Position numbers and translations under genes: made by a program. Positions 9,814 through 21,463 of a stretch of 64,000 nucleotides of DNA are shown here, in pieces. The stretch is from Aegilops tauschii subsp. strangulata (taxonomy: Eukaryota > Streptophyta > Magnoliopsida > Poales > Poaceae). Within the stretch, counting starts at the first letter, position 1, and every line of letters begins with the position of its first letter. The notes under the pieces were generated by a model, which ran no database searches, was not told the origin of the DNA, and saw nothing but the letters and a program-made list of their open reading frames with translations. The stretch covers positions 143,732,885 to 143,796,884 of the forward strand of contig NC_053038.3 of NCBI RefSeq assembly GCF_002575655.3, read 5' to 3'.

Positions 9814-12800
9814 ATGGCTCCGCCAACGCGTCAGAATCCGGATCGCAATGAAGGGAGTCAAGCGAACCCTCCGCCACCACCTCCACCTCCGGAGGCATGG
9901 CAAGCAATCATGGCAGCCACCAACGCCAATGCTCAGATGATTCTGCAACTCTTGCAAGAACGTACTCAAGGGCAAGGCAATCAAGGTCAAGGCAACAATC
10001 AGTTTCACTTTGCCACTCTCAACCAGTTTCTCGCAAATCAGCCTAAGTCTTTCAGCAACTGTGCCGTGGCCACGGATGCCGATGATTGGGTCGTGGACAT
10101 CAACAAGCATTTTGAATGTAGCAATGTCAGGCCTGAGGACTATGTCAAGTTCGCTTCTTTCCAGCTCAAGGACCAAGCTGCTGATTGGTTTCAGCAATAC
10201 AAAGATTCCAGAGGAGGTCGTGTGATCACTTGGACTGACTTCTGTCGGGACTTCAAAGCGCACCACATTCCACATAGTGTTGTCGAGAGCAAGCGTGAGG
10301 AGTTCCGCAATCTCAAGCAAGGAAACATGTCTGTGTATCAATACAACATTCAGTTTCAGAAACTTGCTCGCTTCGCTAAACAAGACGTTCCTGATGAGAA
10401 GAGCATGATCTATCATTTCAGAGGTGGCTTTAAAGAGGATCTGCAGTTAGCTCTCGTTCTTGTTGAGCCTACTCAGTTTGATCAATTCTACAATATGGCA
10501 CTCAAGCAAGAGGCTGCTCAGCTCAAGTGTGAGGCTTCTAAGAAAAGAGTCAGGGACGCAGTTCAGTCTTCTTCTTCCTCACTTGTGACAGCTAAGCAAC
10601 AGAAGTTCTGGTTGCCTCCTCCTCCTCCTCCGTTTCGTCAGCCTTACCAGCAGAAGAACAAAGGTGGCCATGGTTCTTTAAACTCTTCCAACTCTGGTTA
10701 TCAGAACAAGTCTCAGAATCAAGCTCCAAAGTCCAATGCTCCTTATCACCGTCCACTCTCAGAGGTGTCTTGCAACAAATGTCAGCAGAAAGGTCACTAT
10801 GCTAACAAGTGCTTCAACCAGAGGCGTCTTCCTCCTCCTCCTGTCAGATCTTCCAGCAATGCAGTGGTCAAGCATAATCCAAAGTCTGCCAAGGTGAACA
10901 TGATGAATGCAGCTCAAGCGGAGGAATCTACTGATGTGATAATGGGTAATCTTCCTGTTAACGATATTCCTGCTAAAGTTCTTTTTGATTCTGGTGCATC
11001 GCTTTGTTTCATGTCAAGACCGTTCTTTGCCAAGCATGAATTCACTTGTTCTCATCTGAGTAAACCCATGGATGTCGTTTCTCCGGGTAAACGTTTGAGT
11101 TCTAGCATGATGGTTCCGGATGTTTCCATCAAGATGGGTGACTATAAATTTCAGTCTTCTCCAATTGTTCTTGGTGACTCGGATATTGATCATATTCTCG
11201 GGATGGACTGGCTTTCTAAGCACCAGGCTCAACTTGATTGTGCCGCCAGGGAAATTCAATTGACACACTCGTCTAAGGATGTGATTATTTTTGCCGCTCG
11301 TGATGAAACCATTCGGTTTTTCTCTCTCAATGAGAAGGGCGAATTGGATGCCATCTCTCAAATTCCAGTCGTTTGCGAGTATCAAGATGTTTTTCCAGAA
11401 GAGCTTCCGGGTATGCCTCCGCACCGGCCAGTTGAGTTCGTTATCGAACTAGAGCCTGGTACTGTACCTGTTTGCAAGCGTCCATACAAGCTTGGACCAA
11501 ACGAGCTGAAGGAATTGAAGAAGCAGCTCGATGAACAAGAACGTTTGGGTTTGATCAGACCGAGTTCTTCTCCATGGGGTTGTGGTGTTCTTTTTGTCAA
11601 GAAGAAGGATGGCACGGACCGACTTTGTGTCGACTACCGTCCATTGAATAAGAAGACAATCAAGAACAAGTATCCACTTCCCAACATCAATGAGCTATTC
11701 GAGCAACTCAAAGGTGCTAAAGTATTCTCGAAGCTTGACCTTCGTATGGGTTATCATCAGATTCGCATTCGTGAAGAAGATATTCCCAAGACAGCATTCA
11801 GAACAAGCTTTGGTTCTTATGAATATACTGTCGTGTCTTTCGGCCTTGTCAATGCTCCTCCGGTGTTCTCTCGGATGATGAATTTCATCTTCAACCCCTA
11901 TACCAATGTATTCGTTCTGGTGTATCTCGATGATATCTTGGTCTTCTCCAAGAACAAGCAGGATCATGCCAAACATTTGCGATTGGTGCTCGACAAGCTC
12001 AGAGAGTATCAATTCTATGCGAAGTTCTCCAAATGTGAGTTTTGGCTCGATGAAGTTCTTTTCCTTGGTCACATCATCTCTGCCAAAGGCATCGCTGTTA
12101 ACCCCGAGAAGGTGTCCGCAGTTCTGGATTGGGAACCTCCTCAAAATGTCAAGCAGCTCCGCAGTTTTCTGGGTCTTGCAAGCTATTGCCGAAGATTTGT
12201 TGAGAATTTCTCCAAAATTGCAAAACCTCTTTCCAACCTCCTACAGAAGCATGTGAAATATGTCTGGTCTCCTGAGTGTGAAGTTGCTTTCAACACTCTT
12301 AAACAGAAACTAGTCACAGCTCCTGTCTTGACTCCTCCTGATGAATCCAAGCCGTATGAAGTTTTCTGTGATGCTTCTCTCCAAGGTCTCGGTGCTGTGT
12401 TAATGCAAGAGAAGAAAGTTGTGGCTTATACCTCTCGGCAGTTGAAGCCCAACGAGAAGAACTACCCCACTCACGATCTTGAGTTGGCGGCAGTTGTCCA
12501 TGCTTTGGTTACGTGGAGACATCTCTTGTTGGGAAGACAAGTGGACATTTTCACTGATCACAAGAGTCTCAAGTATATCTTCACTCAGCCCAACCTCAAC
12601 CTCAGGCAGACTCGATGGGTCGAAATGATTCAAGAGTACAATCCGAGTATCGAATATACTCCAGGCAAGGCTAATGTCATTGCAGATGCTTTAAGCAGGA
12701 AAGCTTATTGCAACAGCTTAATTCTCAAGCCTTTCCGACCGGATCTTTGTGAAGCTTTCCGCAAGCTGAATCTCCAAGTTGTTCCTCAAGGCTTTCTTGC

Positions 12801-14256
12801 CAACCTCATAGTCTCTCCTACTTTGGAAGATCAAATTCGTGAGGCACAACTCCTTGATGCCATGGTGAAGAAGGTGAAACGTGGTATCGACAAGGGTCTT
12901 TCCAAATACAAGTGCTATCGCATTGATGACAGAGACACTTTGTTCTTCGAGGACCGGATTGTGGTTCCGAAAGGTGATCTAAGGAAAGTCATAATGAACG
13001 AGGCGCACAATTCTCTCCTTTCCATTCATCCTGGAAGTACGAAGATGTATCATGACCTCAAGCAGTCGTATTGGTGGACTCGAATGAAGCGAGAAATTCC
13101 TCAATTCGTGAATGAATGTGATGTCTGCCGAAGAGTGAAAGCAGAACACCAACGACCAGCTGGTCTCCTCCAACCTCTCGCTATCCCAGTATGGAAGTTT
13201 GATCATATTGAAATGGACTTCGTGACTGGATTTCCCAAGTCCAAGCGCGGAAATGACGCTATCTTCGTTGTCATCGACAAGCTTTCTAAAGTGGCTCATT
13301 TCCTTCTTATCAAAGAATCCATCACAGCAGCTCAGCTGGCAGAGCTCTACACCTCCAGAATTGTCTCCTTGCACGGCATTCCACAATTTATTTCTTCTGA
13401 TCGTGGAAGCATCTTCACCTCTAAGTTCTGGGACTCCTTCCAGAAGGCCATGGGCACTAACATTCGCTTCAGCACAGCTTTTCACCCTCAAACTAGTGGC
13501 CAAGTCGAGCGAGTCAATCAAATTCTTGAAGATATGCTCAGGGCTTGTGTCATTTCTTTTGGCATGAAATGGGAAGATTGTCTCCCATATGCTGAATTCT
13601 CCTACAACAACAGCTTCCAAGCGAGTTCGGGCAAGGCCCCATTCGAGATTCTCTATGGCAGAAAATGCCGTACCCCTCTTAATTGGTCAGAGACTGGTGA
13701 ACGCCAACTTCTTGGTAATGACTTAATCACTGAAGCTGAAGAAATGTGTAAAGTCATCCGTGATAATCTCAAAGCCGCGCAATCGCGTCAGAAGAGTTAC
13801 TATGATAGTAAGCATCGTGATTTGGCTTTCGAGATCGGAGACCATGTCTACCTCCGCGTCTCTCCAATGAAAGGCACTCGTCGCTTCGGTATCAAAGGGA
13901 AGTTTGCCCCTAGATACGTGGGTCCTTTCAAGATCATTGGCAAAAGAGGCGACCTCGCCTATCAACTTGAACTTCCTTCCAACTTCGCGAACGTGCACGA
14001 TGTGTTCCATGTGTCACAGCTCCGCAAGTGCTTCAAGACGCCTGAGCGCACTATCGACTTCGAAGAGATTGATCTCCAAGAAGATTTGTCTTATCATGAG
14101 CACCCAGTTGCTATTCTTGAAGAAACTGAGCGCAAGACTCGCAACAAGTCTATCAAATTCCTGAAAGTGAAGTGGTCGCACCATTCCGACCGGGAAGCCA
14201 CCTGGGAACGCGAGGACCATCTCCGTTCCGAATATCCGGAGTTCTTTCAGTCCTAG
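9814..14256 (+). CDS. gag-pol: Gag-pol polyprotein, Ty3/gypsy, uninterrupted
   Basis: A single 1480-residue frame carries all functions for reverse transcription and integration. The start at ATG 9814 is chosen because gag-like sequence (MAPPTRQNP, then a Pro run) begins there, although the frame is open to 9409. Gag occupies about residues 1-310. A CCHC zinc knuckle ([14 protein letters not shown]) is at about 320-333, the protease DSG active site at about 392, and the ILGMDWL block later in the protease. Reverse transcriptase has YLDD at about 704-707, RNase H has its first Asp (FCDAS) at about 853, an HHCC zinc region lies near 1060-1115, and the integrase catalytic triad is D1135, D1196 and E1232, the last pair with the classic 35-residue spacing. 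The C-terminus (about 1425-1475) resembles the chromovirus chromodomain tail. No stop or frameshift is seen. Whether it is transcribed is unknown. Confidence 0.95.
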   Translation: MAPPTRQNPDRNEGSQANPPPPPPPPEAWQAIMAATNANAQMILQLLQERTQGQGNQGQGNNQFHFATLNQFLANQPKSFSNCAVATDADDWVVDINKHFECSNVRPEDYVKFASFQLKDQAADWFQQYKDSRGGRVITWTDFCRDFKAHHIPHSVVESKREEFRNLKQGNMSVYQYNIQFQKLARFAKQDVPDEKSMIYHFRGGFKEDLQLALVLVEPTQFDQFYNMALKQEAAQLKCEASKKRVRDAVQSSSSSLVTAKQQKFWLPPPPPPFRQPYQQKNKGGHGSLNSSNSGYQNKSQNQAPKSNAPYHRPLSEVSCNKCQQKGHYANKCFNQRRLPPPPVRSSSNAVVKHNPKSAKVNMMNAAQAEESTDVIMGNLPVNDIPAKVLFDSGASLCFMSRPFFAKHEFTCSHLSKPMDVVSPGKRLSSSMMVPDVSIKMGDYKFQSSPIVLGDSDIDHILGMDWLSKHQAQLDCAAREIQLTHSSKDVIIFAARDETIRFFSLNEKGELDAISQIPVVCEYQDVFPEELPGMPPHRPVEFVIELEPGTVPVCKRPYKLGPNELKELKKQLDEQERLGLIRPSSSPWGCGVLFVKKKDGTDRLCVDYRPLNKKTIKNKYPLPNINELFEQLKGAKVFSKLDLRMGYHQIRIREEDIPKTAFRTSFGSYEYTVVSFGLVNAPPVFSRMMNFIFNPYTNVFVLVYLDDILVFSKNKQDHAKHLRLVLDKLREYQFYAKFSKCEFWLDEVLFLGHIISAKGIAVNPEKVSAVLDWEPPQNVKQLRSFLGLASYCRRFVENFSKIAKPLSNLLQKHVKYVWSPECEVAFNTLKQKLVTAPVLTPPDESKPYEVFCDASLQGLGAVLMQEKKVVAYTSRQLKPNEKNYPTHDLELAAVVHALVTWRHLLLGRQVDIFTDHKSLKYIFTQPNLNLRQTRWVEMIQEYNPSIEYTPGKANVIADALSRKAYCNSLILKPFRPDLCEAFRKLNLQVVPQGFLANLIVSPTLEDQIREAQLLDAMVKKVKRGIDKGLSKYKCYRIDDRDTLFFEDRIVVPKGDLRKVIMNEAHNSLLSIHPGSTKMYHDLKQSYWWTRMKREIPQFVNECDVCRRVKAEHQRPAGLLQPLAIPVWKFDHIEMDFVTGFPKSKRGNDAIFVVIDKLSKVAHFLLIKESITAAQLAELYTSRIVSLHGIPQFISSDRGSIFTSKFWDSFQKAMGTNIRFSTAFHPQTSGQVERVNQILEDMLRACVISFGMKWEDCLPYAEFSYNNSFQASSGKAPFEILYGRKCRTPLNWSETGERQLLGNDLITEAEEMCKVIRDNLKAAQSRQKSYYDSKHRDLAFEIGDHVYLRVSPMKGTRRFGIKGKFAPRYVGPFKIIGKRGDLAYQLELPSNFANVHDVFHVSQLRKCFKTPERTIDFEEIDLQEDLSYHEHPVAILEETERKTRNKSIKFLKVKWSHHSDREATWEREDHLRSEYPEFFQS

Positions 14257-14292
14257 ATCTCAGGACGAGATCCTCTCGTAGTGGTGGAGTGT
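14256..14292 (+). other. Pre-PPT motif and purine-rich tract, inner element
   Basis: The motif GATCTCAGGACGAGAT (from 14256) overlaps the gag-pol stop and precedes a purine-rich GTGGTGGAGTG (14281-14291) next to the 3' LTR. The tract is the likely plus-strand primer, although it is interrupted by T residues. The upstream motif recurs in the other two large elements of the window. Confidence 0.55.
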
Positions 14293-16802
14293 TGTAACAC
14301 CCCGCATGTAACTTGCCATATTTGTAACTCCGACTATTGCCATTTCCGGCTATGTGATATGTTTTTCCCTCCGTTGTCGGGTTTTGTTTTGCGTTTTGTA
14401 TTTTGTTATGTCATGCATTTTCACATCATGTCATCATGTGCATTGCATTCGCATACGTGTTCGTCTCATGCATCCGAGCATTTTCCCCGTTGTCCGTTTT
14501 CCAATCCGGCGCTCCTATCTCCTCCGGTGCACCCCTCTTGTTTTCTTTCATGTGCATGTGTCAAACTTTCTCGGAATGGACCGAGGCTTGTCAAGTGGTC
14601 TTAATATACCACCCGGAGACTACCGGTCAAGTTTCGTTCCATTCGGAGGTCGTTTGGTACTCCAACGGTTAACCGGGCCTTCGCAATGTCCATTTGAGTG
14701 TCCAGCAAAAACCCCCTCCAAAACCAGCCCAAAACCCACCAAACTCTCTTCCATGCTCTAGGTCGTTCGATCACGATCGTGTGGGCGAAAACCGCACCTC
14801 ATTTGGAGCCTCCTAGCTCCCTCTACCTATTTATAAATGGGCGTCCCGAAAAACGAAATCTCAGACGAAACCCTAATTTTCCCCTCTCCGCGGGCGGACG
14901 CGTCCAGCCGCCGCCGGACAACGTCCGCCGCCGCGCCCCGACCAGTCAGAGCGCGACACATGTCCCGCCGGCCTCTCCACCGCGCCGCCGGCCCGCAGGC
15001 CCATCGCCGGCCCTCCGGCCCGCCTCCTCCCGCCGCCGCCACCTCGGGCCCCGTGCCCGCGCCGCCGGGCGCCGCCGCCGCCATCGCCACCGAGCCCCGC
15101 CGCCGCGCCTCACCACCGGTGCTCGCCGCCCCCGCCGGCGGCCCCCTTCTCCGGCGCCGCCGCCTCGCCTCCGCCCTCCGGCCCCCTCGCCCGCCGGCCC
15201 CTGCCTCGCCTCCGGCCGGCCCGAGCAACTCCGGCCGTCGAGCTCGGGCTCGAGCGACGAGCCAGATCCGATCCAGTTCGGTACCCGTTGACTTTTTCTC
15301 GCCCTAATTTCTTCCAAGTCCTAATTTCCATCAGCATGTGCTTCTGTTCGTATTGTGATAACTTTGTGCATGTAGCTCCGATTCGCGCGTATAATATGTC
15401 AAATTGTTTGTCTCGTGATGCTCTTCATTTTGCTCAATTGCATTATTTTCATTAGAGGTCATCTTTATGCCCAAATCTTCGTTGGAAGAGGGCTAGTTGC
15501 TGTTAATCTCTGATTCTTATCAGAACTTGGAGATTTGTCATTTTTGTATCATTTAATCTGTGCATCTTTTGAGCATGAGCTCTACATGTGTTTTGAAGTA
15601 TGCCATGCCGTCGTTCCAGTGGTATAGTCCATGTATTTTTGTGATCTCTGTGGTGACCAGCATAAGCATGCAAAGTAGGTCCCGTAATAATTCTGATTTC
15701 AGGGACTTAGTGATTTCTCCAAGTCTTTGACTGCTGTAACTTTGTTGCCATATAAACTTGATGCTACAGAGAGATCCATGCATATTTTGGAGATGTTAAG
15801 TAAGGATGTTTTGTAGCTATTGTTGTAATTGATCCGTTCCTGCAATTGTTTGCAATTTTAGAGCAACATAGCATGACTCAATCTTGCTCTACTTTTGCTA
15901 TAAAATATTTCTGGCAGATTCTTAACATGATTTGCAATCTTGCCAAGCTTATTGTAGTTTGTCCATACATATTATGCAATTGTTCTTGCCATGGATAGTT
16001 TCATAAACATGCAATCTTGCTGTAGGTATGCTTGGTTTGTCATGCGTTGCTCTGTAGTGAGTGCATCAAACTCAGAAAGAGGCCTACATATTAATATTTC
16101 TGCCATGCTCTGTTTTCTGCCAAGTCTGAAACCTGATAACGGAAGTTGCTATGTTTACATGTTTCCCATCATATCTTCTGTACATTTTTGGCTTATGGTC
16201 ACTAAGGTACTTTTGTCATGTGCATTTAGTAGAACACTACCACGGCTTTTTTTGTTACGTTAAGTTCTTGTAACATGTTGATTTCGTGCTCTGAACATTG
16301 CTACCTGATGATGATTTCTGCCATGTCCAGTTTTTCACCAAGTCTGTGAACCTGTAATCTTTTGCACTTTTGCCATGCTTGTTTGAGCTTGATATGTTGT
16401 GAACTAGCAGTAGCTCAGTGTTCATCTTTTGTCAATCATCTCCTGTAGATTACTGCCATATGCTTTGTTGCTATGTTGGGGTGCTGTAGCATTGTTACTT
16501 GTTGCATTTTAAGTGCTATCTTGCTGTTTATCGCAGATTAGTGTCATTCTTGTTTTGCTTGCCATTTGCAAACCGTGCATCCGATTCCGGTGATCTTTAT
16601 ATCGATTTCGACCGAAATCATCTCATCTTTCTAGTGGCATGCTTGGTTTGCCAAGTTACTGCCATGTTCATCATTTTCCTTCCGGAGCACGCATATGCAT
16701 CGCATATCACATCTGCATATCATATATGTTTTGCATCATGGTGTTTGCGCATTTCTCGTTGTTGATTGTGGTTCCGTTTGTTTGTGTTCTTGTCTTGGGT
16801 AG

Positions 16803-16886
16803 AGCCGGGGGACGAGTTCGTGAACGAGGAACCTGTCGAGTACGCTTACGAGGATCAAGCTTTCGACAACTCTGAGAACCTTGCAG
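16803..16886 (+). CDS. LTR-encoded spliced ORF, acidic exon (inner 3' LTR)
   Basis: This is the 3' LTR copy of the exon at 6991-7074, with the same TAG acceptor and CAG/GCAAGA donor and no visible substitution. Confidence 0.5.
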
Positions 16887-18127
16887 GCAAGATGACCACC
16901 CCTTGAAATCACTTCTATCTTTGCTATGCTAGTTGTTCGCTCTATTGCCATGCTCGCTACCTATCTCTTGCTATATCATGTCTCCCATTTTAGCCATGTC
17001 AGCCTCTAACCATCCTGTCCTAGCAAACCGTTGTTTGGCTTTGTTACCGCTTTTGCTCAGCCCCTCTTATACCGTTGCTAGTTGCAGGTGAAGTTGAAGT
17101 TTGTTCCATGTCGGAACATGGATATGTTGGGATATCACAATATCTCTTATTTAATTAATGCATCTATCTATATCTGGTAAAGGGTGGAAGGCTCGGCCTT
17201 ATGCCTGGTGATTTGTTCCACTCTTGCCGCACTAGTTACTGTTATACCGGGATTATGTTCCTTGAGTTTGCGTTCCTTACACGGTCGGGTGATTTATGGG
17301 ACCCCCTTGACAGTTCGCCTTGAATAAAACTCCTCCAGCAAGGCCCAACTTTGGTTTTACTATTTGTCGCCTAAGCCTTTTCCCCCGGGTTTTCGCGAGC
17401 CCGAGGGTCATCTTTTTTTAACCCCCCCCGGGCCAGTGCTCCTTCGAGTGTTGGTCCGAACCGAGCAGCCTGCGGGGCCACCTCGGGGAATTTCGAGGTC
17501 TGGTTTTACTCGTAGCTTGACTTATCCGGTGTGCCCTGAGAACGAGATATGTGCAGCTCCTATCGGGATTTGTCGGCACATTCGGGCGGCTTTGCTGGTC
17601 TTGTTTTACCATTGTCGAGATGCCTTGTAAACCGAGATTCCGAGACTGATCGGGTCTTTCTAGGAGAAGGTTTATCCTTCGTTGACCGTGAGAGCTTATG
17701 ATGGGCTAAGTTGGGACACCCCTGCAGGGTATTATCTTTCGAAAGCCGTGCCCACGGTTATGAGGCAGATGGGAATTTGTTAATGTCCGGTTGTAGATAA
17801 CTTGTCACTTGACCCAATTAAAATACACCAAGTGCGTGTGTAACCGTGATGGTCTCTTCTCGGCGGAGTCCGGGAAGTGAACACGGTCTATGTTATGAAT
17901 GACGTAAGTAGGTGTTCAGGACCTCTTCTTGGTCATTGCTAGATGACGTCCGTTCCTTTGCTTCTCTTCTCGCTCTCATTTGCGCAAGTTAGCCACCATA
18001 TATGCTTTTGCCGCTGCAGCTCCACCTCCTTGCACCATTCCCCCCTTTAAGCTTAAATAGTCTTGATCTCGTAGGTGTGAGATTGCTGAGTCCCCGTGAC
18101 TCATAGATACTTCCAAAACAGTTGCAG

Positions 18128-18225
18128 GTGCCGACGATGCCAGTGCAGATGATGGCGTCGATCTCAAGTGGGAGTTCGACGAGGAACGTGGTCGTTATTA
18201 TGTGTCTTTTCCTGATGATCAGTAG
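18128..18225 (+). CDS. LTR-encoded spliced ORF, terminal exon (inner 3' LTR)
   Basis: This is the 3' LTR copy of 8315-8412, with the same acceptor (GTTGCAG), phase and terminal TAG. Confidence 0.5.
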
Positions 18226-18506
18226 TGGAGCCCAGTTGGGACGATCGGGGATCTAGCATTTGGGGTTGTCTTATTTTCAGCTGGATTTTGACCGTAGCCG
18301 GTCTATATGATTGTATTTTGGATGATGTATGGATCGTATTTATGTATTGTGTGAAGTGGCGATTGTAAGCCAACTCTTTATCCCATTCTTGTTCATTACA
18401 TGGGATTGTGTGAAGATGACCCTTCTTGCGACAAAACCACTATGCGGTTATGCCTCTAAGTCGTGCCTCGACACGTGGGAGATATAGCCGCATCGTGGGC
18501 GTTACA

Positions 18507-18511
18507 CCGCC
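18507..18511. repeat. Target-site duplication CCGCC, right copy
   Basis: CCGCC follows the terminal CA of the inner 3' LTR. The next bases (TCTCTGGCTGGG) continue the outer LTR exactly as in the uninterrupted 3' LTR near 28293. Confidence 0.95.
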
Positions 18512-20207
18512 TCTCTGGCTGGGCCTGCTGCGCTGCGGCTGTTCTGGCCCAACATGCACAGTGCCCTTCTCCTTTTTCTTTTCTGTCAAACTTGTAAAAA
18601 TTCCACAGGGTTAAATATTCATCCAAATGCAATAATTCAAACTCCCATATTTTTTTTAAAAACCCACCTATTTAATGGTATAACTTTCATTCATGTCCAA
18701 GCAACTGTTATGTACTGTTCATATTCAAATTCAAATTTGAATATATTTAAACCCCTTTGAAAATCCATTTCATCTATTCAGCTACTCCAAGTCCAAAACT
18801 AGGAATTTTCCCCTTCTTAGTTTTCACCATAGTATTTAACAAAAATGAATTGACATTTTTCTGAGCACTTTGGTTTTTCTGTTTTATTATTGCCTTATTT
18901 TTCTCGTTATTATTTTGCGACGATAGATTGCGTTGCTGCCGATGGAGTTGGACCAGAAGACTTTGTTGAGCTAGGCAAGCAACCCTTTGACCATGTCTAT
19001 GAAACCCTTTTTATGCATTTCATATAGCACTTTATTATTGTTGCATCGGAATCATGATGAGATGGTAGCCACTTTGGTGGGTTGCCTTCATTTCCTCCTT
19101 GTTGATACTTACATGCGCAACCACTCTACCCTTATATGGGAAAGGGCATTATCGATTACCTAGGCCGATACTAGCCTGGAGCCTCCATTACTAGTGACGG
19201 GAGAGTCGTTGTTGCGCTCTCTCCAGACGGGGTCGTGTCACAGGGCACCGGACACACAGTTGGTACCCCGTGCTTGTGGTATGTGATGAATATGGGAGCG
19301 AGGCTCCAGAATTTTAAGATGTGAAATGTTGAGCACGGGGGTTACTACCAATCGAGTGGACTCTATGTTAATTTCGTCTAGGGAAAGATAGTGATCGGGT
19401 GCTTACCCTGGGTACTTGAGGTACCGCGGGTCGTGGATGACACGGAAGTTCCCCGGATCTTGTGCGTAAAGTGTGCAACCTCTGCAGAGTGTAAAACTAT
19501 TCGAATAGCCGTGTCCACGGTCAAGGACAGTTGGGCGGTGCTGCTTAAACTACGTCCAGAGTTTTACAAACCGGGTGTGTGTGTGTGTTGATAAGACTAT
19601 TTGGGTTAAGTCAGATGGCTTGACACGATGATCAACTTGGATTGGTGTCCAACTCCGCTTATGTTGATATATGTAACTTGTTCATATGGATATCTGTACT
19701 CTCATGATGCATACTTTACATGTTGGTAGATCATGTCATTGCACGCAAAACTAGATTTCTGCAAACTACCTACTTAGTGCTATATCATTGCATCATTGTG
19801 CCCTGTTCCAATCGTGGGTTGCTTGCGAGTACATTCAAAGTACTCGTTGGCTTGCCACTGGTTATTTAATTGGCCAGGCATGGAAGAACAGGAGTTCGAA
19901 GAAGAGTTCTTTGGAGACGAACATGCGACCTAGGACGTTTCCCAGTCAGAATGCCTGTAGGGTTAAGGCAGATGGCATGGGTTCTATTTATCGACAAAGA
20001 TTTCCACTACTTAAGTTTATTTGGTATTCAGCCCTTGTGGCTTTATCTATGTAAGACTTGACCATAATGGTCATAATTTGTGTAAGAAGATATGTATGGA
20101 TGTAAGACTCTTGTTATCCAGCTTCTGTGTGTTCAGTGAGCATTGATCTCTGGGATCACTGTACATGTGCATTCGGTGATCACGACTTATGAGTCGGGGT
20201 CCCCACA
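18512..20207 (+). repeat. Outer element 5' LTR, second part
   Basis: The right portion of the 5' LTR, collinear with about 28293-30299, ending GGGGTCCCCACA at 20207. Compared with the 3' LTR it lacks about 276 bp at 19110/19111 (equivalent to 28909-29184), about 26 bp near 19240, and 18 bp inside the acidic exon near 18965. It contains the acidic exon end (CTAG/GCAAGC at 18974/18975) and the terminal exon from 19878 (block MEEQEFEEEFFGDEHAT, then TAG). Confidence 0.93.
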
Positions 20208-20211
20208 GAGC

Positions 20212-20224
20212 TGGTATCAGAGCC
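20212..20224 (+). other. Primer-binding site, outer element
   Basis: TGGTATCAGAGCC starts four bases after the LTR end and is complementary to the 3' end of plant initiator tRNA-Met. Confidence 0.88.
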
Positions 20225-20370
20225 ATCCTGACTGTAGGAAGCCTTAGTTAGCATGGGCATTTGTTAGGGTAAAACCCATTTTGCAAAACCCTCTATACTC
20301 CTCTTCTTTTCTAAGCTTACCAAACCCAAGATATATTTCCATGTTGACCTCTCCCATTCAACCTTTGTAG

Positions 20371-21138
20371 ATGGCTGCCGTACCCAAAGACTTCCTGACC
20401 ACCGGATTTCCCGTGCTTCTCGAGGATAGCCTCAAGAAGTGCCAGTTTTACCGAACCCCTATTTTCACCTACCATGAGCATTGGATCAACGACACCGAGA
20501 TAGAGTATCATGTGGAAGTGATAGTGAAGGCTAATGACTCTCCAACAAGCTGGTTCTTCGAAGGACCCCAGATGGCAACACTTGTTCTTGCCGTCGAGAC
20601 GACAACCCTCAAGGCACTCACCTGCCTCCGAAACCTTCTCCCCGAGATGGCAGACGAGTTGGCAACCCGCTTTTTGCCTTATCGAAAGGAGGGTGAGGAT
20701 GAGAGCAGTGCACCAGCTCCACCATTAGAGGAAGGACTTCCACTCCGATTCCAGACCTACTTCAGCCTCTGTGCCGATAGCTTGGCACAATACTTGGCCT
20801 CGGAATCAATGGAGCTCCGAAAGGAACTTCATGAGACCAAGGAACTTCTTCTCCAAGCACAAGGGAAGAAAGATAGGATCAAGAAGGAAGGTGCTCCCCC
20901 TAGACAGCCCGCAATCGCATACCGAGGCGGAAGACCCCCAAAGGATGGAGGACCCCCACAGCAACACCGCATGAGCGCAAAGGAATACCTCAAGCTCTTC
21001 GCACCACCGGCAAAGCAACGCCGTGTTGAGCTCCTCCACTCCCCCACCCCTTCAAGTGAAGAGGAAAGTCAGGATGCTGATGATGAGGAGGAAGACCCAG
21101 AAGAGCCAGACTACGCGACCGAGCATTCCACCACTTAG
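20371..21138 (+). CDS. Extra ORF upstream of gag, unknown function
   Basis: A 255-residue frame starts at ATG 20371 (GTAGATGGCTG), 147 bp after the primer site, and is complete. The N-terminal 110 residues look globular (blocks FPVLLEDSLKKCQFYRTP, YHEHWINDTEIEYHVEVIV). A segment near 145-170 (SMELRKELHETKELLLQ) could be a short coiled coil. It is followed by a basic, Pro/Gly/Gln-rich stretch and a strongly acidic tail (about 228-250, rich in E and D). Similar pre-gag ORFs occur in other grass gypsy elements, but I cannot name a function. Unlike the gag-pol next to it, this frame has no stop, which may be chance or recent insertion. It is on the same strand as gag-pol and does not overlap it. 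Confidence 0.7.
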   Translation: MAAVPKDFLTTGFPVLLEDSLKKCQFYRTPIFTYHEHWINDTEIEYHVEVIVKANDSPTSWFFEGPQMATLVLAVETTTLKALTCLRNLLPEMADELATRFLPYRKEGEDESSAPAPPLEEGLPLRFQTYFSLCADSLAQYLASESMELRKELHETKELLLQAQGKKDRIKKEGAPPRQPAIAYRGGRPPKDGGPPQQHRMSAKEYLKLFAPPAKQRRVELLHSPTPSSEEESQDADDEEEDPEEPDYATEHSTT

Positions 21139-21463
21139 GCATCATTCGCTACTTGGATATGCCCGTTAGTAACCCCTACGGTAGGATAGGTCGTGTACCC
21201 CTTATGCAAAGTCGAGTCCTTGTAATGGTTCACATGAAACCATGTAGTGTTGTGTTTGCTTTTGATGTGTTTGATGGACGTCGTGCTTTCCTTCGGGAAC
21301 TTGTAAGCGACTACATCACCCATTTGGATTTTAATGAATGTGTTTGGCCTTTTAGCCCTTGCATGAAAACAATTAGTGTCATACCGACCCCCTTACTAGG
21401 CATCCCATCTATATTGCTTCCCCTCATCTATCCCAATCATGAGACCTTGACAGCTCCAACAGG
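21139..21463 (+). other. Spacer between the extra ORF and gag
   Basis: This 325-bp stretch is open in one frame (21153-21476) but shows no recognisable domain and overlaps the gag start. It is treated as spacer. Confidence 0.4.

Larger units (their letters stand above)
4467..18506 (+). mobile_element. Inner Ty3/gypsy LTR retrotransposon with intact gag-pol
   Basis: This complete 14,040-bp element is inserted in the 5' LTR of the outer element. The LTRs begin TGTAACACCCCGC and end GGGCGTTACA. The CCGCC target duplication is exact. It has a tRNA-Met-like primer site at 8697-8710, one uninterrupted gag-pol frame (9814-14256) and a purine-rich tract before the 3' LTR. The two LTRs align closely by eye, apart from a short deletion in the GC-rich part of the 3' copy (near 15061-15085) and scattered substitutions. 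Uninterrupted coding, exact duplications and similar LTRs all point to a later insertion than its host element, which nesting also requires. It is probably the same broad chromovirus group as the outer element but a different family, since the LTR sequences are unrelated. Confidence 0.96.
14293..18506 (+). repeat. Inner element 3' LTR
   Basis: A 4,214-bp LTR that matches 4467-8693. It has the TATA box at 14828-14835, a first-exon end at 15280, an acidic exon at 16803-16886 and a terminal exon at 18128-18225. It ends ...GGGCGTTACA before the CCGCC duplication. Confidence 0.95.

Noticed and set aside
11695..12144. Minus-strand frames across the inner gag-pol
   Set aside because: Shadows of the strongly supported plus-strand polyprotein.
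20212..20224. Possible tRNA fragment at the primer-binding sites
   Set aside because: Only the 12-14 bases complementary to the tRNA 3' end are present; no cloverleaf. The same holds for 8697 and 51418.
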